Shown: in pieces, positions 1-5,428 of the stretch | How the letters are laid out: every line of letters starts with the position of its first letter | Position numbering within the stretch: the first letter of the stretch is position 1 | DNA from: Cyclobacteriaceae bacterium | GTDB lineage: Bacteria; Bacteroidota; Bacteroidia; Cytophagales; Cyclobacteriaceae | Assembly: GCA_021648745.1 (NCBI GenBank) | Contig: JAKISE010000100.1 | Location: forward strand, 1 to 10,991 | Direction: 5' to 3' | DNA: 10,991 bases | The notes under the pieces: model-generated | The model's input: only the letters and a program-made list of their open reading frames with translations | What the model was told of the DNA's origin: nothing | Database searches by the model: none | Program-made: the position numbers and the translations under genes

Positions 1-665
1 CCGCTCCAGAGGAAAAAGAAGAAGAACCTGTGGATGAATTGATAACACTAACTGCTCCTCAAGTGGTAGAAGAAGAGTTGGGAAATACAAATATAGCAGC
101 ACAAACACAAGTTGATTTAGTGTCGCAATCTTCCGCAAAACAAAAACCGCTTATTCCACAAAAGGAAATTGAGCTAACAGAGCCATTGGTAGCCGTTGCT
201 GATATATCAGGCGATATGGCAAAAGAAGAAGAAGATGTTAGCCAGTTGGAGGAGATTGTACATGAGCCAGCAAGCGAAGACGCAGGTATTTCTGCCGAAG
301 CCCAACCTGTACAATCTAGGGCTAGAGTTGCGAAAAAGTCTAGAAGTAGCGCTTCAGTGAGACTAGTAGATCAAAAAGAGCCTGACCCTATTGGAGGAAT
401 GGCTTCACTAAAATCGTATATAAATCAAAATCTAGCATACCCACAAGAAGCGATTGATAATAATATTAAAGGAACAGTCGTTTTAGAAGTTAGCATTAAT
501 ACAGATGGCAGTATTGCTCATATTACCGTTAGCAAAGGGTTAGGAAATGGATGCGATGCAGAAGCTATGAGGCTCATTTCAACAGGGCCCAAATGGATCC
601 CTAAAGTGGAAAACGGGAAGGCCGTAAAATCGAGTCGCCAAGTTAAAATTAAGTTTAAAAACTAA
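1..665 (+). CDS. TonB C-terminal domain protein, 5'-truncated by the window edge
   Basis: The reading frame is open from base 3, before the first possible start (GTG at 30), so the true start lies outside the window. The visible part has an acidic, low-complexity region rich in Glu, Ala, Val and Pro, as in a periplasmic spacer. A basic RARVAKKSRSS stretch follows. About 90 C-terminal residues match the TonB C-terminal fold: GGMASLKSYINQNL, then YPQEAIDNNIKGTVVLEVSI, a DGSI turn, and an ending in W-I-P and VKIKFKN. Such domains normally contact outer-membrane TonB-dependent transporters and pass on energy from ExbB/ExbD. In Bacteroidota many are attached to anti-sigma-like or otherwise diverged membrane proteins. 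The N-terminal membrane segment is not visible, so which subtype it is remains open. The next gene starts 18 bp downstream on the same strand and encodes another envelope protein, suggesting co-transcription. Confidence 0.8.
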   Translation, partial: APEEKEEEPVDELITLTAPQVVEEELGNTNIAAQTQVDLVSQSSAKQKPLIPQKEIELTEPLVAVADISGDMAKEEEDVSQLEEIVHEPASEDAGISAEAQPVQSRARVAKKSRSSASVRLVDQKEPDPIGGMASLKSYINQNLAYPQEAIDNNIKGTVVLEVSINTDGSIAHITVSKGLGNGCDAEAMRLISTGPKWIPKVENGKAVKSSRQVKIKFKN

Positions 666-683
666 TAATCGTATATTAGATAA

Positions 684-1331
684 ATGATAAATGTTTTTTA
701 CTTAAACCTGCTACTTCTATTCGTTGGTCACTTGGCGGTATCGCAAAATAATGAGGTAATTATTAAGGGAACCGTACTAAGTGATGATAATTTGCAACCT
801 CTGCCCTTTGCCCATATTGTTATAGATTCCACAGGAACTACTTCTAATATTTATGGGAATTTTAATTTAAAAATAGCTAAAACCGACACCTTGCACTTTT
901 CCTATATTGGCTACAAAAAGAAAAGCTATGTCATCCCAGATTCAATTTCATCAGATGAAATTACTTTAGAAATTATACTATTAAAAGACATTACTTTTTT
1001 ACGCGCTGTAACGGTAACTTCATTACCAGCCACACTAGATGATTTAAAAGAAGAATTAATGGCAACTGAAGTGCCTATAGAAGTTGAACTTGAACACGCC
1101 AAAAAAAGCATAGAATTAGCTACCTACCAATACTTATATATGAAATCTTTTAAGCTAAACATGGACGCATACGATAACCATGCTATGTTTTTAAGGGGAA
1201 ACGAAGGCCTTAATCCGGCAGGAGGAAATGTAAAAGGGATGCTAAAATTTTTAAGAAACAGAGTACAAGGCAAGCCATTGGAGGGCACCTATGAGCATTA
1301 TAAATACTATCAGAAAAACAAAGATCAATAA
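684..1331 (+). CDS. Exported protein with carboxypeptidase-like regulatory domain
   Basis: This 215-aa protein begins with a hydrophobic signal peptide (residues 1-20, ending AVSQ). Residues about 25-100 form a carboxypeptidase D regulatory-like (Ig-like, CarboxypepD_reg family) domain: IKGTVLSDDNLQPLPFAHI, the G-x-x-SNIYGNFNLKI turn, LHFSYIGYKKK, and a final hydrophobic strand. In Bacteroidota this domain opens SusC-like TonB-dependent receptors, but here there is no plug or barrel, only about 110 further residues that look helical and end in a Tyr/Lys-rich tail. It is therefore a short periplasmic or outer-membrane-associated protein and not a receptor. It follows the TonB-like gene by 18 bp. 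The first ATG was taken because it gives a complete signal peptide. The molecular role is unknown. Confidence 0.75.
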   Translation: MINVFYLNLLLLFVGHLAVSQNNEVIIKGTVLSDDNLQPLPFAHIVIDSTGTTSNIYGNFNLKIAKTDTLHFSYIGYKKKSYVIPDSISSDEITLEIILLKDITFLRAVTVTSLPATLDDLKEELMATEVPIEVELEHAKKSIELATYQYLYMKSFKLNMDAYDNHAMFLRGNEGLNPAGGNVKGMLKFLRNRVQGKPLEGTYEHYKYYQKNKDQ

Positions 1332-1337
1332 AGAAAA

Positions 1338-1361
1338 TTAAGGCGATTGCCCTTAACTTTG
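1338..1361 (+). promoter_or_regulatory. Promoter -7 box with overlapping dyad ahead of the Lrp-type regulator
   Basis: TAACTTTG at 1354-1361 matches the Bacteroidota -7 consensus TAnnTTTG exactly. It would start transcription around 1367, about 13 nt before the ATG at 1380. A dyad, TTAAGG (1338-1343) and CCTTAA (1351-1356) with a 7-nt spacer, overlaps the box and could be an operator, for instance for autoregulation by the Lrp-type product. No convincing -33 TTG is present at the usual spacing. The dyad could instead be part of a terminator of the upstream gene, although no T-run follows. Confidence 0.45.
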
Positions 1362-1379
1362 AGGCAATAATATAAAACC

Positions 1380-1850
1380 ATGGGTAAATTTAAACTTGAC
1401 AATATCGATCGTAATATTTTAAAAATATTACAGGAAGAAGGCAGGATAACAAACTCACAGTTATCAAAAGATATTGGCCTCTCTCCCGCTCCTACTTTAG
1501 AAAGGGTGAAAAAAATGGAGCAAACAGGCTTTATAAAAAGTTATCATGCAGTTCTCGATAAAGAAAAACTAGGGCTGGGTGTAACCACCTTTGTGATGGT
1601 GTCATTAAAACAACACAACAAGGAAACTATTGAAAAATTTATTCACTCAATTAATTCGCTAGAAGAAGTTATTGAATGCCATCATACCACAGGCACGGCC
1701 GACTTTATGCTCAAGGTAGTTTCCGAAGATATTTCGGGATATCAAAAATTAATGCTAGAAGAAATAAGTAATATTGAAGTAATTGCTGATATGCAGTCAA
1801 TGGTAATTTTATCTACTTTTAAAGACAGTAAATCTGTACCGGTTAAATAA
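1380..1850 (+). CDS. Lrp/AsnC family transcriptional regulator
   Basis: At 156 aa this has the usual length and layout of the Lrp/AsnC family. Residues 6-60 form the N-terminal winged helix-turn-helix (DNIDRNILKILQEEGRITN, then SQLSKDIGLSPAPTLERVKK with the recognition helix, and GFIKSYHAVLD leading into the hinge). Residues 70-150 form the RAM/AsnC ligand-binding ferredoxin-like domain: a TFVMVSL strand, EEVIECHHTTGTADFMLKV with the family's G-x-x-D-F turn, and a final strand around MVILSTF. Members bind DNA as octamer or tetramer assemblies and respond to amino acids or related metabolites. It is the first gene of a tight unit: the next start lies 2 bp after its stop. The adjacent pantothenate gene panB hints at control of amino-acid or CoA-precursor metabolism, but that is inference. 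Start is the ATG 13 nt after the predicted transcription start. Confidence 0.9.
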   Translation: MGKFKLDNIDRNILKILQEEGRITNSQLSKDIGLSPAPTLERVKKMEQTGFIKSYHAVLDKEKLGLGVTTFVMVSLKQHNKETIEKFIHSINSLEEVIECHHTTGTADFMLKVVSEDISGYQKLMLEEISNIEVIADMQSMVILSTFKDSKSVPVK

Positions 1851-1851
1851 A

Positions 1852-2361
1852 ATGGATCAAACAACAGATCAAATTATTGTGTTAGATGCTGTTCAAATAG
1901 ATCAGAAGATTAGGCGTATTGCCTATGAAATCTATGAGAACAATTACGGTGTAAAAGAACTAATTTTAGCAGGTATTTGCGAACAAGGAGAAGTTCTCGC
2001 TCAGTTATTAGCCAGTATTTTAGAAGAAATTTCACCTATCAAAACAAAAGTCTTGCTTATTAATTTAAATAAGCAAAATCCTTCTGAACCTATCCCTGAA
2101 GAGGATTTCCCAAAAAACCTTACTAATAAGGTGGTGATTATGGTTGATGATGTACTCAATACAGGAAAAACCTTAGCCTACAGTTTAAAGCCTTTCTTAG
2201 ATCAAAAAATAAAAAAAATTGAGGTGGCCGTTTTAATTAATCGGAGCCATACGGCTTTCCCTATTAGTCCAAAATACACAGGGTACGAATTATCAACTAC
2301 TTTATCGGAGCATATTGTGGTAAAAATGATTGGCAAAGAAAAAGGAGTTTATTTAACATAG
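1852..2361 (+). CDS. PyrR-like phosphoribosyltransferase
   Basis: This 169-aa type I phosphoribosyltransferase carries the PRPP-binding signature at residues 94-107 (VVIMVDDVLNTGKT), with the paired acidic residues D99-D100 and the T-G-x-T loop that holds the PRPP phosphate. The C-terminal half follows the PyrR layout, with R-S-H-T-x-x-P-I-S-P, then YTGYELSTT and a short strand pattern to the end. PyrR proteins are uracil phosphoribosyltransferases that in Firmicutes also attenuate pyr operons. The loop normally reading G-I-x-x-R-G is GICEQG here, which lacks the basic residue, so substrate choice and RNA binding are uncertain. It starts 2 bp after the regulator gene and ends 1 bp before panB, so it belongs to the same transcript. 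No pyrimidine genes are in view. Confidence 0.8.
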   Translation: MDQTTDQIIVLDAVQIDQKIRRIAYEIYENNYGVKELILAGICEQGEVLAQLLASILEEISPIKTKVLLINLNKQNPSEPIPEEDFPKNLTNKVVIMVDDVLNTGKTLAYSLKPFLDQKIKKIEVAVLINRSHTAFPISPKYTGYELSTTLSEHIVVKMIGKEKGVYLT

Positions 2362-2362
2362 C

Positions 2363-3181
2363 ATGTCGGTACACAAACCAGAACTTAAAAAAGTAACAAC
2401 ACATAGACTGCTTGAAATGAAGCAGAAAGGCGAAAAGATAGCCATGCTAACTGCCTATGATTACTCAATGGCTCGCTTGTTAGATGGCGCTGGTATCGAT
2501 ATTTTATTGGTGGGCGATTCTGCCTCCAACGTAATGGCTGGTCATGAAACCACCTTGCCGATTACACTTGACCAAATGATTTACCATGCTTCTTCGGTAA
2601 TTAGAGCAGTTGAAAGAGCCTTAGTGGTGGTTGATTTACCTTTCGGTTCTTATCAAGGCGACTCAGGTGAGGCGCTTCGTTCTTCCATACGAATAATGAA
2701 AGAAGCAGGGGCTCATGCAGTTAAGCTAGAAGGAGGGGCTGAAATAAAAGACTCGATTGCTCGAATTTTAACCGCTGGTGTACCTGTAATGGGGCATTTA
2801 GGACTTACCCCTCAAAGCATTTATAAATTTGGCACTTATACCGTACGAGCCAAAGAAGAGGAAGAAGCCCAAAAGCTTATTGAAGATGCCAAATTATTGG
2901 AAGAAGTAGGCTGTTTTGCCATCGTTTTAGAAAAAATACCAGCAAAACTAGCGGCTAAAGTTGCAGCTTCTATTCAAATACCTGTAATTGGCATTGGAGC
3001 TGGTCAAAATGTTGATGGCCAAGTTTTGGTAATGCAAGATATGCTCGGCATCACCCAAGACTTTAAACCTCGTTTTCTACGTATGTATGCCGATCTCCAA
3101 AAAATTATAACCGATGCAGTGAGCAATTATATAACTGATGTAAAATCTAACGATTTCCCCAATGAGCAAGAGCAGTACTAA
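2363..3181 (+). CDS. panB: 3-methyl-2-oxobutanoate hydroxymethyltransferase (PanB)
   Basis: PanB transfers a hydroxymethyl group from 5,10-methylene-tetrahydrofolate to alpha-ketoisovalerate, giving ketopantoate, the first committed step of pantothenate and CoA synthesis in the cytoplasm. The 272-aa length is normal. The TIM-barrel signatures are all present: LTAYDYSMARLLDGAGID, LLVGDSASNVMAGHETT, VVDLPFGSYQGD, AVKLEGG, GHLGLTPQS, VLEKIP and PVIGIGAG. By motif alignment with the E. coli enzyme, D52, D91 and E123 correspond to the Mg2+ ligands, K121 to the substrate-binding lysine and E190 to the catalytic base. It begins 1 bp after the phosphoribosyltransferase stop. An AAAGGAG at 2341-2347 lies rather far upstream (15 nt) to act as a ribosome-binding site. 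Its last 20 bp overlap the start of the next gene. Confidence 0.97.
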   Translation: MSVHKPELKKVTTHRLLEMKQKGEKIAMLTAYDYSMARLLDGAGIDILLVGDSASNVMAGHETTLPITLDQMIYHASSVIRAVERALVVVDLPFGSYQGDSGEALRSSIRIMKEAGAHAVKLEGGAEIKDSIARILTAGVPVMGHLGLTPQSIYKFGTYTVRAKEEEEAQKLIEDAKLLEEVGCFAIVLEKIPAKLAAKVAASIQIPVIGIGAGQNVDGQVLVMQDMLGITQDFKPRFLRMYADLQKIITDAVSNYITDVKSNDFPNEQEQY

Positions 3182-3728
3182 AGTTATTAAACTCACAGAA
3201 TTAAACGAACAAGATATTTCGGATGGAAAAAAATTATTCCCTGCTGATAAAAACTATATCTTAAAAGAAGTACAGGTTAGAACAGAAAATGAATTACTCG
3301 ATTGGCTGGTTGATTATGTAAAAGAATATTATGAAACATTTCATAACCCCCTAGGCTTAGTAGATACTACGATTGAAACCATTCGCTCGGCTAGTTTTTC
3401 CAACTCGCAACTATTTCAAGAGTTTTATAATGATCTTGCTGGCATTTACAGATATAAACATGGTGAAATTCAACTAGCGTTTCTATTTGATGGTGACTCC
3501 CATTACACAAAATACAAATCGGAATGGAAAGTTACCTTTATGAAATGGGTAACCCAATTACTCCATAACCGCATTGTAATGAGAGCCTTTCTAGAAATTA
3601 CAGTTTTTGGTGTTAGCAACGAAAAACAGCTTGAACTAATTTTGAATAGGCTTAAATTATATGTTGAAAGTCATTTCCAACTTAAAACTTATAAATACCG
3701 GGGAATTCAAGAAGTGAATGTGGCTTAG
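3162..3728 (+). CDS. Hypothetical protein overlapping the panB end
   Basis: I do not recognise this 188-aa protein. It has no signal peptide, no transmembrane segment and no clear nucleotide-binding motif. It is mixed alpha/beta in appearance, rich in aromatic residues in the middle (YVKEYYETFHNP, FQEFYNDLAGIYRYKH, WKVTFMKWV), with an amphipathic C-terminal half. The ATG at 3162 lies within the last codons of panB, a 20-bp overlap in another frame, which implies translational coupling and co-expression with panB and the genes before it. The codon and base composition resemble the neighbours, so it does not look recently acquired. Linkage to pantothenate or one-carbon metabolism is only a contextual guess. 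It ends 19 bp before a strong palindrome. Confidence 0.7.
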   Translation: MSKSSTKVIKLTELNEQDISDGKKLFPADKNYILKEVQVRTENELLDWLVDYVKEYYETFHNPLGLVDTTIETIRSASFSNSQLFQEFYNDLAGIYRYKHGEIQLAFLFDGDSHYTKYKSEWKVTFMKWVTQLLHNRIVMRAFLEITVFGVSNEKQLELILNRLKLYVESHFQLKTYKYRGIQEVNVA

Positions 3729-3747
3729 TATTTAATTCTAATTAGCT

Positions 3748-3773
3748 CTAGCGCAAGTGTCCACTTGTGCTAG
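3748..3773. repeat. REP-like palindrome (12-bp arms)
   Basis: CTAGCGCAAGTG and CACTTGTGCTAG form an almost perfect inverted repeat around a 2-nt centre, with one G-T wobble; a realistic hairpin would have 11 pairs and a 4-nt loop. It follows the 188-aa gene by 19 bp. No T-run follows on either strand, so it is not a typical intrinsic terminator. The core TAGCGCAAGT recurs as a 10-nt match at 10387-10396 in another gene-free stretch, which fits a dispersed repeat of the REP kind. Terminator-like transcript stabilisation is an alternative role. Confidence 0.55.
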
Positions 3774-3798
3774 GTTAGGTGTAAATTTCCCTTACCAT

Positions 3799-3842
3799 TG
3801 ACATGCGTCATCTGCCTGTGCTGATCCGCCAACTGGTCGGAT
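3799..3842. repeat. G+C-rich cluster of imperfect palindromes
   Basis: In this A+T-rich region a G+C-rich island holds a small dyad TGAC-ATGC-GTCA (3799-3810) and an imperfect palindrome at 3825-3841. The latter reads TCCGCCA-AC-TGG-T-CGGA, that is, a 7-bp-arm palindrome broken by a single inserted T. Such islands between genes often are remnants of dispersed repeats. It lies between the 188-aa gene and the convergent acylphosphatase gene, so it could affect the 3' ends of both transcripts. Copy number elsewhere cannot be seen here. Confidence 0.4.
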
Positions 3843-3876
3843 TCCGCCCTCAGAATGATCTGGTAAATTGAAATTA

Positions 3877-4305
3877 TTACCTGATTTCAAACCCTTCAAA
3901 GCCCTGGACTTGCCCTTCTACAATAATCACATTATCTACCCGAGCCATTTCCGGACCACCCGCTTTAACCCGAATTATGCGATAGGGTTCGTGATGAGGC
4001 TTTAAGTCACAATAAATCAGGCAGTTTGGATTCGAAAGCATAGCACCGCTATGGTGAGAACACAAACAAAGCAAAGCGACTGATTTGAAGTGAGTTAAAG
4101 GCCTAATAGAAATTCTATTGCATATTTCGGGTTTAATCCAAGCAATTAATTCTTGAACTCGGTTGCCTTCTGCCTCTAGATATACGTCTCCATTGGGTTC
4201 ATTTTGCACAAAGCCCGTCACGCCTAGTTCTTCTGCTTGACTTTTGGTAGAAACTCGAAAAAATACACCTTGTACTCTGCCCTTTACTGTTATTTTGAAA
4301 TACAT
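3877..4305 (-). CDS. acyP: Acylphosphatase carrying an in-frame 56-codon MITE insertion
   Basis: Acylphosphatases hydrolyse carboxyl-phosphate bonds (acetyl phosphate, carbamoyl phosphate, 1,3-bisphosphoglycerate) and are about 90 aa. This one is 142 aa. Residues 1-58 hold the N-terminal signature GRVQGVFFR with phosphate-binding R17, and GFVQNEPNGDV with catalytic N35. The last 28 residues hold GPEMARVDNV and the ending QGFEGFEIR. Between K58 and A115 sit 56 residues with no counterpart in the family, rich in Cys, His and Ile. They are encoded exactly by a 163-bp foldback element plus its 5-bp target duplication. Removing them gives an 86-aa protein of normal length with a perfect join (AWIK-AGGPE). 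The insert falls after the second helix, in the loop before the fourth strand, where a bulge could be tolerated. Whether the enlarged protein folds or works is unknown. Start is the only suitable ATG. Confidence 0.88.
   Translation of the reverse strand: MYFKITVKGRVQGVFFRVSTKSQAEELGVTGFVQNEPNGDVYLEAEGNRVQELIAWIKPEICNRISIRPLTHFKSVALLCLCSHHSGAMLSNPNCLIYCDLKPHHEPYRIIRVKAGGPEMARVDNVIIVEGQVQGFEGFEIR
3969..4131. mobile_element. 163-bp foldback MITE-like element inside the acylphosphatase gene
   Basis: The element has terminal inverted repeats of 17 bp, 3969-3985 and 4115-4131 (15 of 17 match; ends CCCGAA...TTCGGG). A second, inner inverted pair follows, 4000-4020 and 4080-4100 (17 of 21 match), and a central hairpin CATAGC-ACC-GCTATG is at 4039-4053. 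The flanking TTTAA at 3964-3968 and 4132-4136 is a perfect 5-bp direct repeat, the expected target duplication. It encodes no transposase, so it must have been moved in trans by a relative with similar ends; the donor family is not identifiable from this window. Element plus one duplication is 168 bp, a multiple of three. Confidence 0.88.
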
Positions 4306-4329
4306 AGTTAATTCTAGTTTGTATTTGTC

Positions 4330-4343
4330 ATCAAAACTTTGAT
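4330..4343. promoter_or_regulatory. 14-bp dyad between divergent acylphosphatase and HEPN-type cassette
   Basis: ATCAAA and TTTGAT flank a 2-nt centre, a perfect 6-bp-arm dyad in the 118-bp gap between two divergent units. On the minus strand the sequence AAGTTTTG within it is one base from the TAnnTTTG -7 box for the acylphosphatase gene. It could therefore be promoter, operator or both. Weak evidence: A+T-rich dyads of this size also occur by chance. Confidence 0.3.
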
Positions 4344-4399
4344 AAGTAAAAAAACGTTACTATAATTATATAAATAATGCATGTTATTTGCAAAGTGTC

Positions 4400-4407
4400 T
4401 ATTTTTG
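4400..4407 (+). promoter_or_regulatory. -7 promoter box of the two-gene cassette
   Basis: TATTTTTG matches the Bacteroidota -7 consensus TAnnTTTG. Transcription would begin near 4413, about 10 nt before the ATG at 4424. This argues for that ATG and against the in-frame TTG at 4388, which would lie upstream of the transcript start. No clear -33 element is seen at standard spacing. Confidence 0.45.
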
Positions 4408-4423
4408 CATTCGATTTTCGAAT

Positions 4424-4885
4424 ATGGAACTACAAAGTACAGCAATCAAAGAAAGTGGTATTGAATTTTGGTTTGATGAATTTGTTTCAACATTACGCTC
4501 TCATCAAATTCAAATAGAAACTGACATTGCTTCTAAAGAAATTAAAGAGCTATATTCAACTCTATTCTCTGGAAATATTGAACAAATATTTAATATTAAT
4601 AAACAGGCTGGTCAAGAATTTTTCGTTAAACGCATCATCGTAGATTATCTTAAACAACTTGATAAAAGTATTCCTAAAAAATTAGCTTTTGACTTTAATG
4701 ATAGTGAAGTTTTAGTTTGGGCAGAGGTAGAAAATGATAATGAAGAATTTGAGAGAATATTAATAATGACAGAAGCTTTCATTAATGCCAAATATAGCCA
4801 ATATGGTTTTGCAATGAACAGCACTATTGTTGAATCTGAAGATATGTTGCAATTGCCAAATCACTACAAAATATATCAAGCATAA
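4424..4885 (+). CDS. Unknown protein, possible antitoxin or partner of the HEPN-like protein
   Basis: This 153-aa protein is acidic, has no signal peptide or membrane segment, and I cannot assign it to a named family. The N-terminal half is helical (SGIEFWFDEFVSTLRSH, IKELYSTLFSGNIEQIF). The second half appears alpha/beta, with FDFNDSEVLVWAEVENDNEE (a strand followed by an acidic turn), a helix near ILIMTEAFINAKYSQYGF, and a final TIVESEDMLQLPNHYKIY. The ATG at 4424 was preferred to the TTG at 4388 because a -7 promoter box lies between the two. The next gene starts 8 bp after its stop, so the pair forms an operon. Both genes are visibly richer in A+T than the flanking metabolic genes, which suggests acquisition. 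In a toxin-antitoxin reading this would be the neutralising partner, but that is inferred from arrangement only. Confidence 0.65.
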   Translation: MELQSTAIKESGIEFWFDEFVSTLRSHQIQIETDIASKEIKELYSTLFSGNIEQIFNINKQAGQEFFVKRIIVDYLKQLDKSIPKKLAFDFNDSEVLVWAEVENDNEEFERILIMTEAFINAKYSQYGFAMNSTIVESEDMLQLPNHYKIYQA

Positions 4886-4893
4886 CCATTATC

Positions 4894-5385
4894 TTGGCTA
4901 GTTTCGAAGACCACATATCACAGGCAAAACGAAATTTAATATTTTTTCAAGAAGTAAATTCTAACATCAAAGATTCAACTGATTGGCAAGTTACAGTATG
5001 CTTTTATACTGCTCTTCATCTTGTAAATGCTCATCTATCAAAATTTGGTCTGCAATACAGAAGGCATACTGATGTCAAAAACGCACTAAATCCTTTGAAT
5101 AAATTATCGCCTTCTCAACTTCCAGAAAATCAGTATATTGCTTATGCAACTCTCCAAATGTTGTCTAGAAGATCTAGATATCTTCTCAATGAAAAGGACA
5201 AAAATATCGGTTCAAATAAAGCTAATTTTACCTATGACAAACATTTAGCAAAGGCCATAAAACATCTAGACACTCTAATTTTGCACTTCTGCTCCAAATA
5301 CAAATTAAGAATCAATTCAATTTCAATAAAATGTATTGGAATTAGAGATAAATCATCTCTTAAGCATATAAATTTAGTTGTGTAA
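4894..5385 (+). CDS. HEPN-like domain protein with TTG start, possible toxin
   Basis: The 163-aa product resembles small HEPN-type helical proteins: an early helix (EDHISQAKRNLIFFQ), then DWQVTVCFYTALHLVNAHLS (residues 30-49), R57-H58 in the QYRRHTD turn, and ATLQMLSRRSRYLL near residues 86-98 with its SR-x-x-RY pattern. HEPN proteins are often ribonucleases in toxin-antitoxin, abortive-infection and CRISPR systems, with catalytic Arg and His. Here the textbook R-x4-6-H spacing is not clear, so activity is uncertain. No ATG exists between the upstream in-frame stop at 4837 and the body of the domain. TTG at 4894 is thus the best start, 8 bp after the preceding stop, and may hold expression low through coupling. 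The last 30 residues are Ile/Lys-rich and look less conserved. Plain metabolic or structural roles are not excluded. Confidence 0.6.
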   Translation: MASFEDHISQAKRNLIFFQEVNSNIKDSTDWQVTVCFYTALHLVNAHLSKFGLQYRRHTDVKNALNPLNKLSPSQLPENQYIAYATLQMLSRRSRYLLNEKDKNIGSNKANFTYDKHLAKAIKHLDTLILHFCSKYKLRINSISIKCIGIRDKSSLKHINLVV

Positions 5386-5428
5386 ATTTTATCGACTTAA
5401 AATTAAGAAGCGTAAAACTATCGTAAAC

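Noticed and set aside
926..1111. 61-aa minus-strand reading frame
   Set aside because: It is antisense to the carboxypeptidase-like domain gene and has no start context or motif.
3748..3773. Intrinsic terminator for the panB unit
   Set aside because: The stem is strong, but no T-run follows on either strand; a REP-like repeat fits better.
4388..4423. TTG start for the cassette's first gene
   Set aside because: The added 12 residues span a -7 promoter box; ATG at 4424 is better placed.
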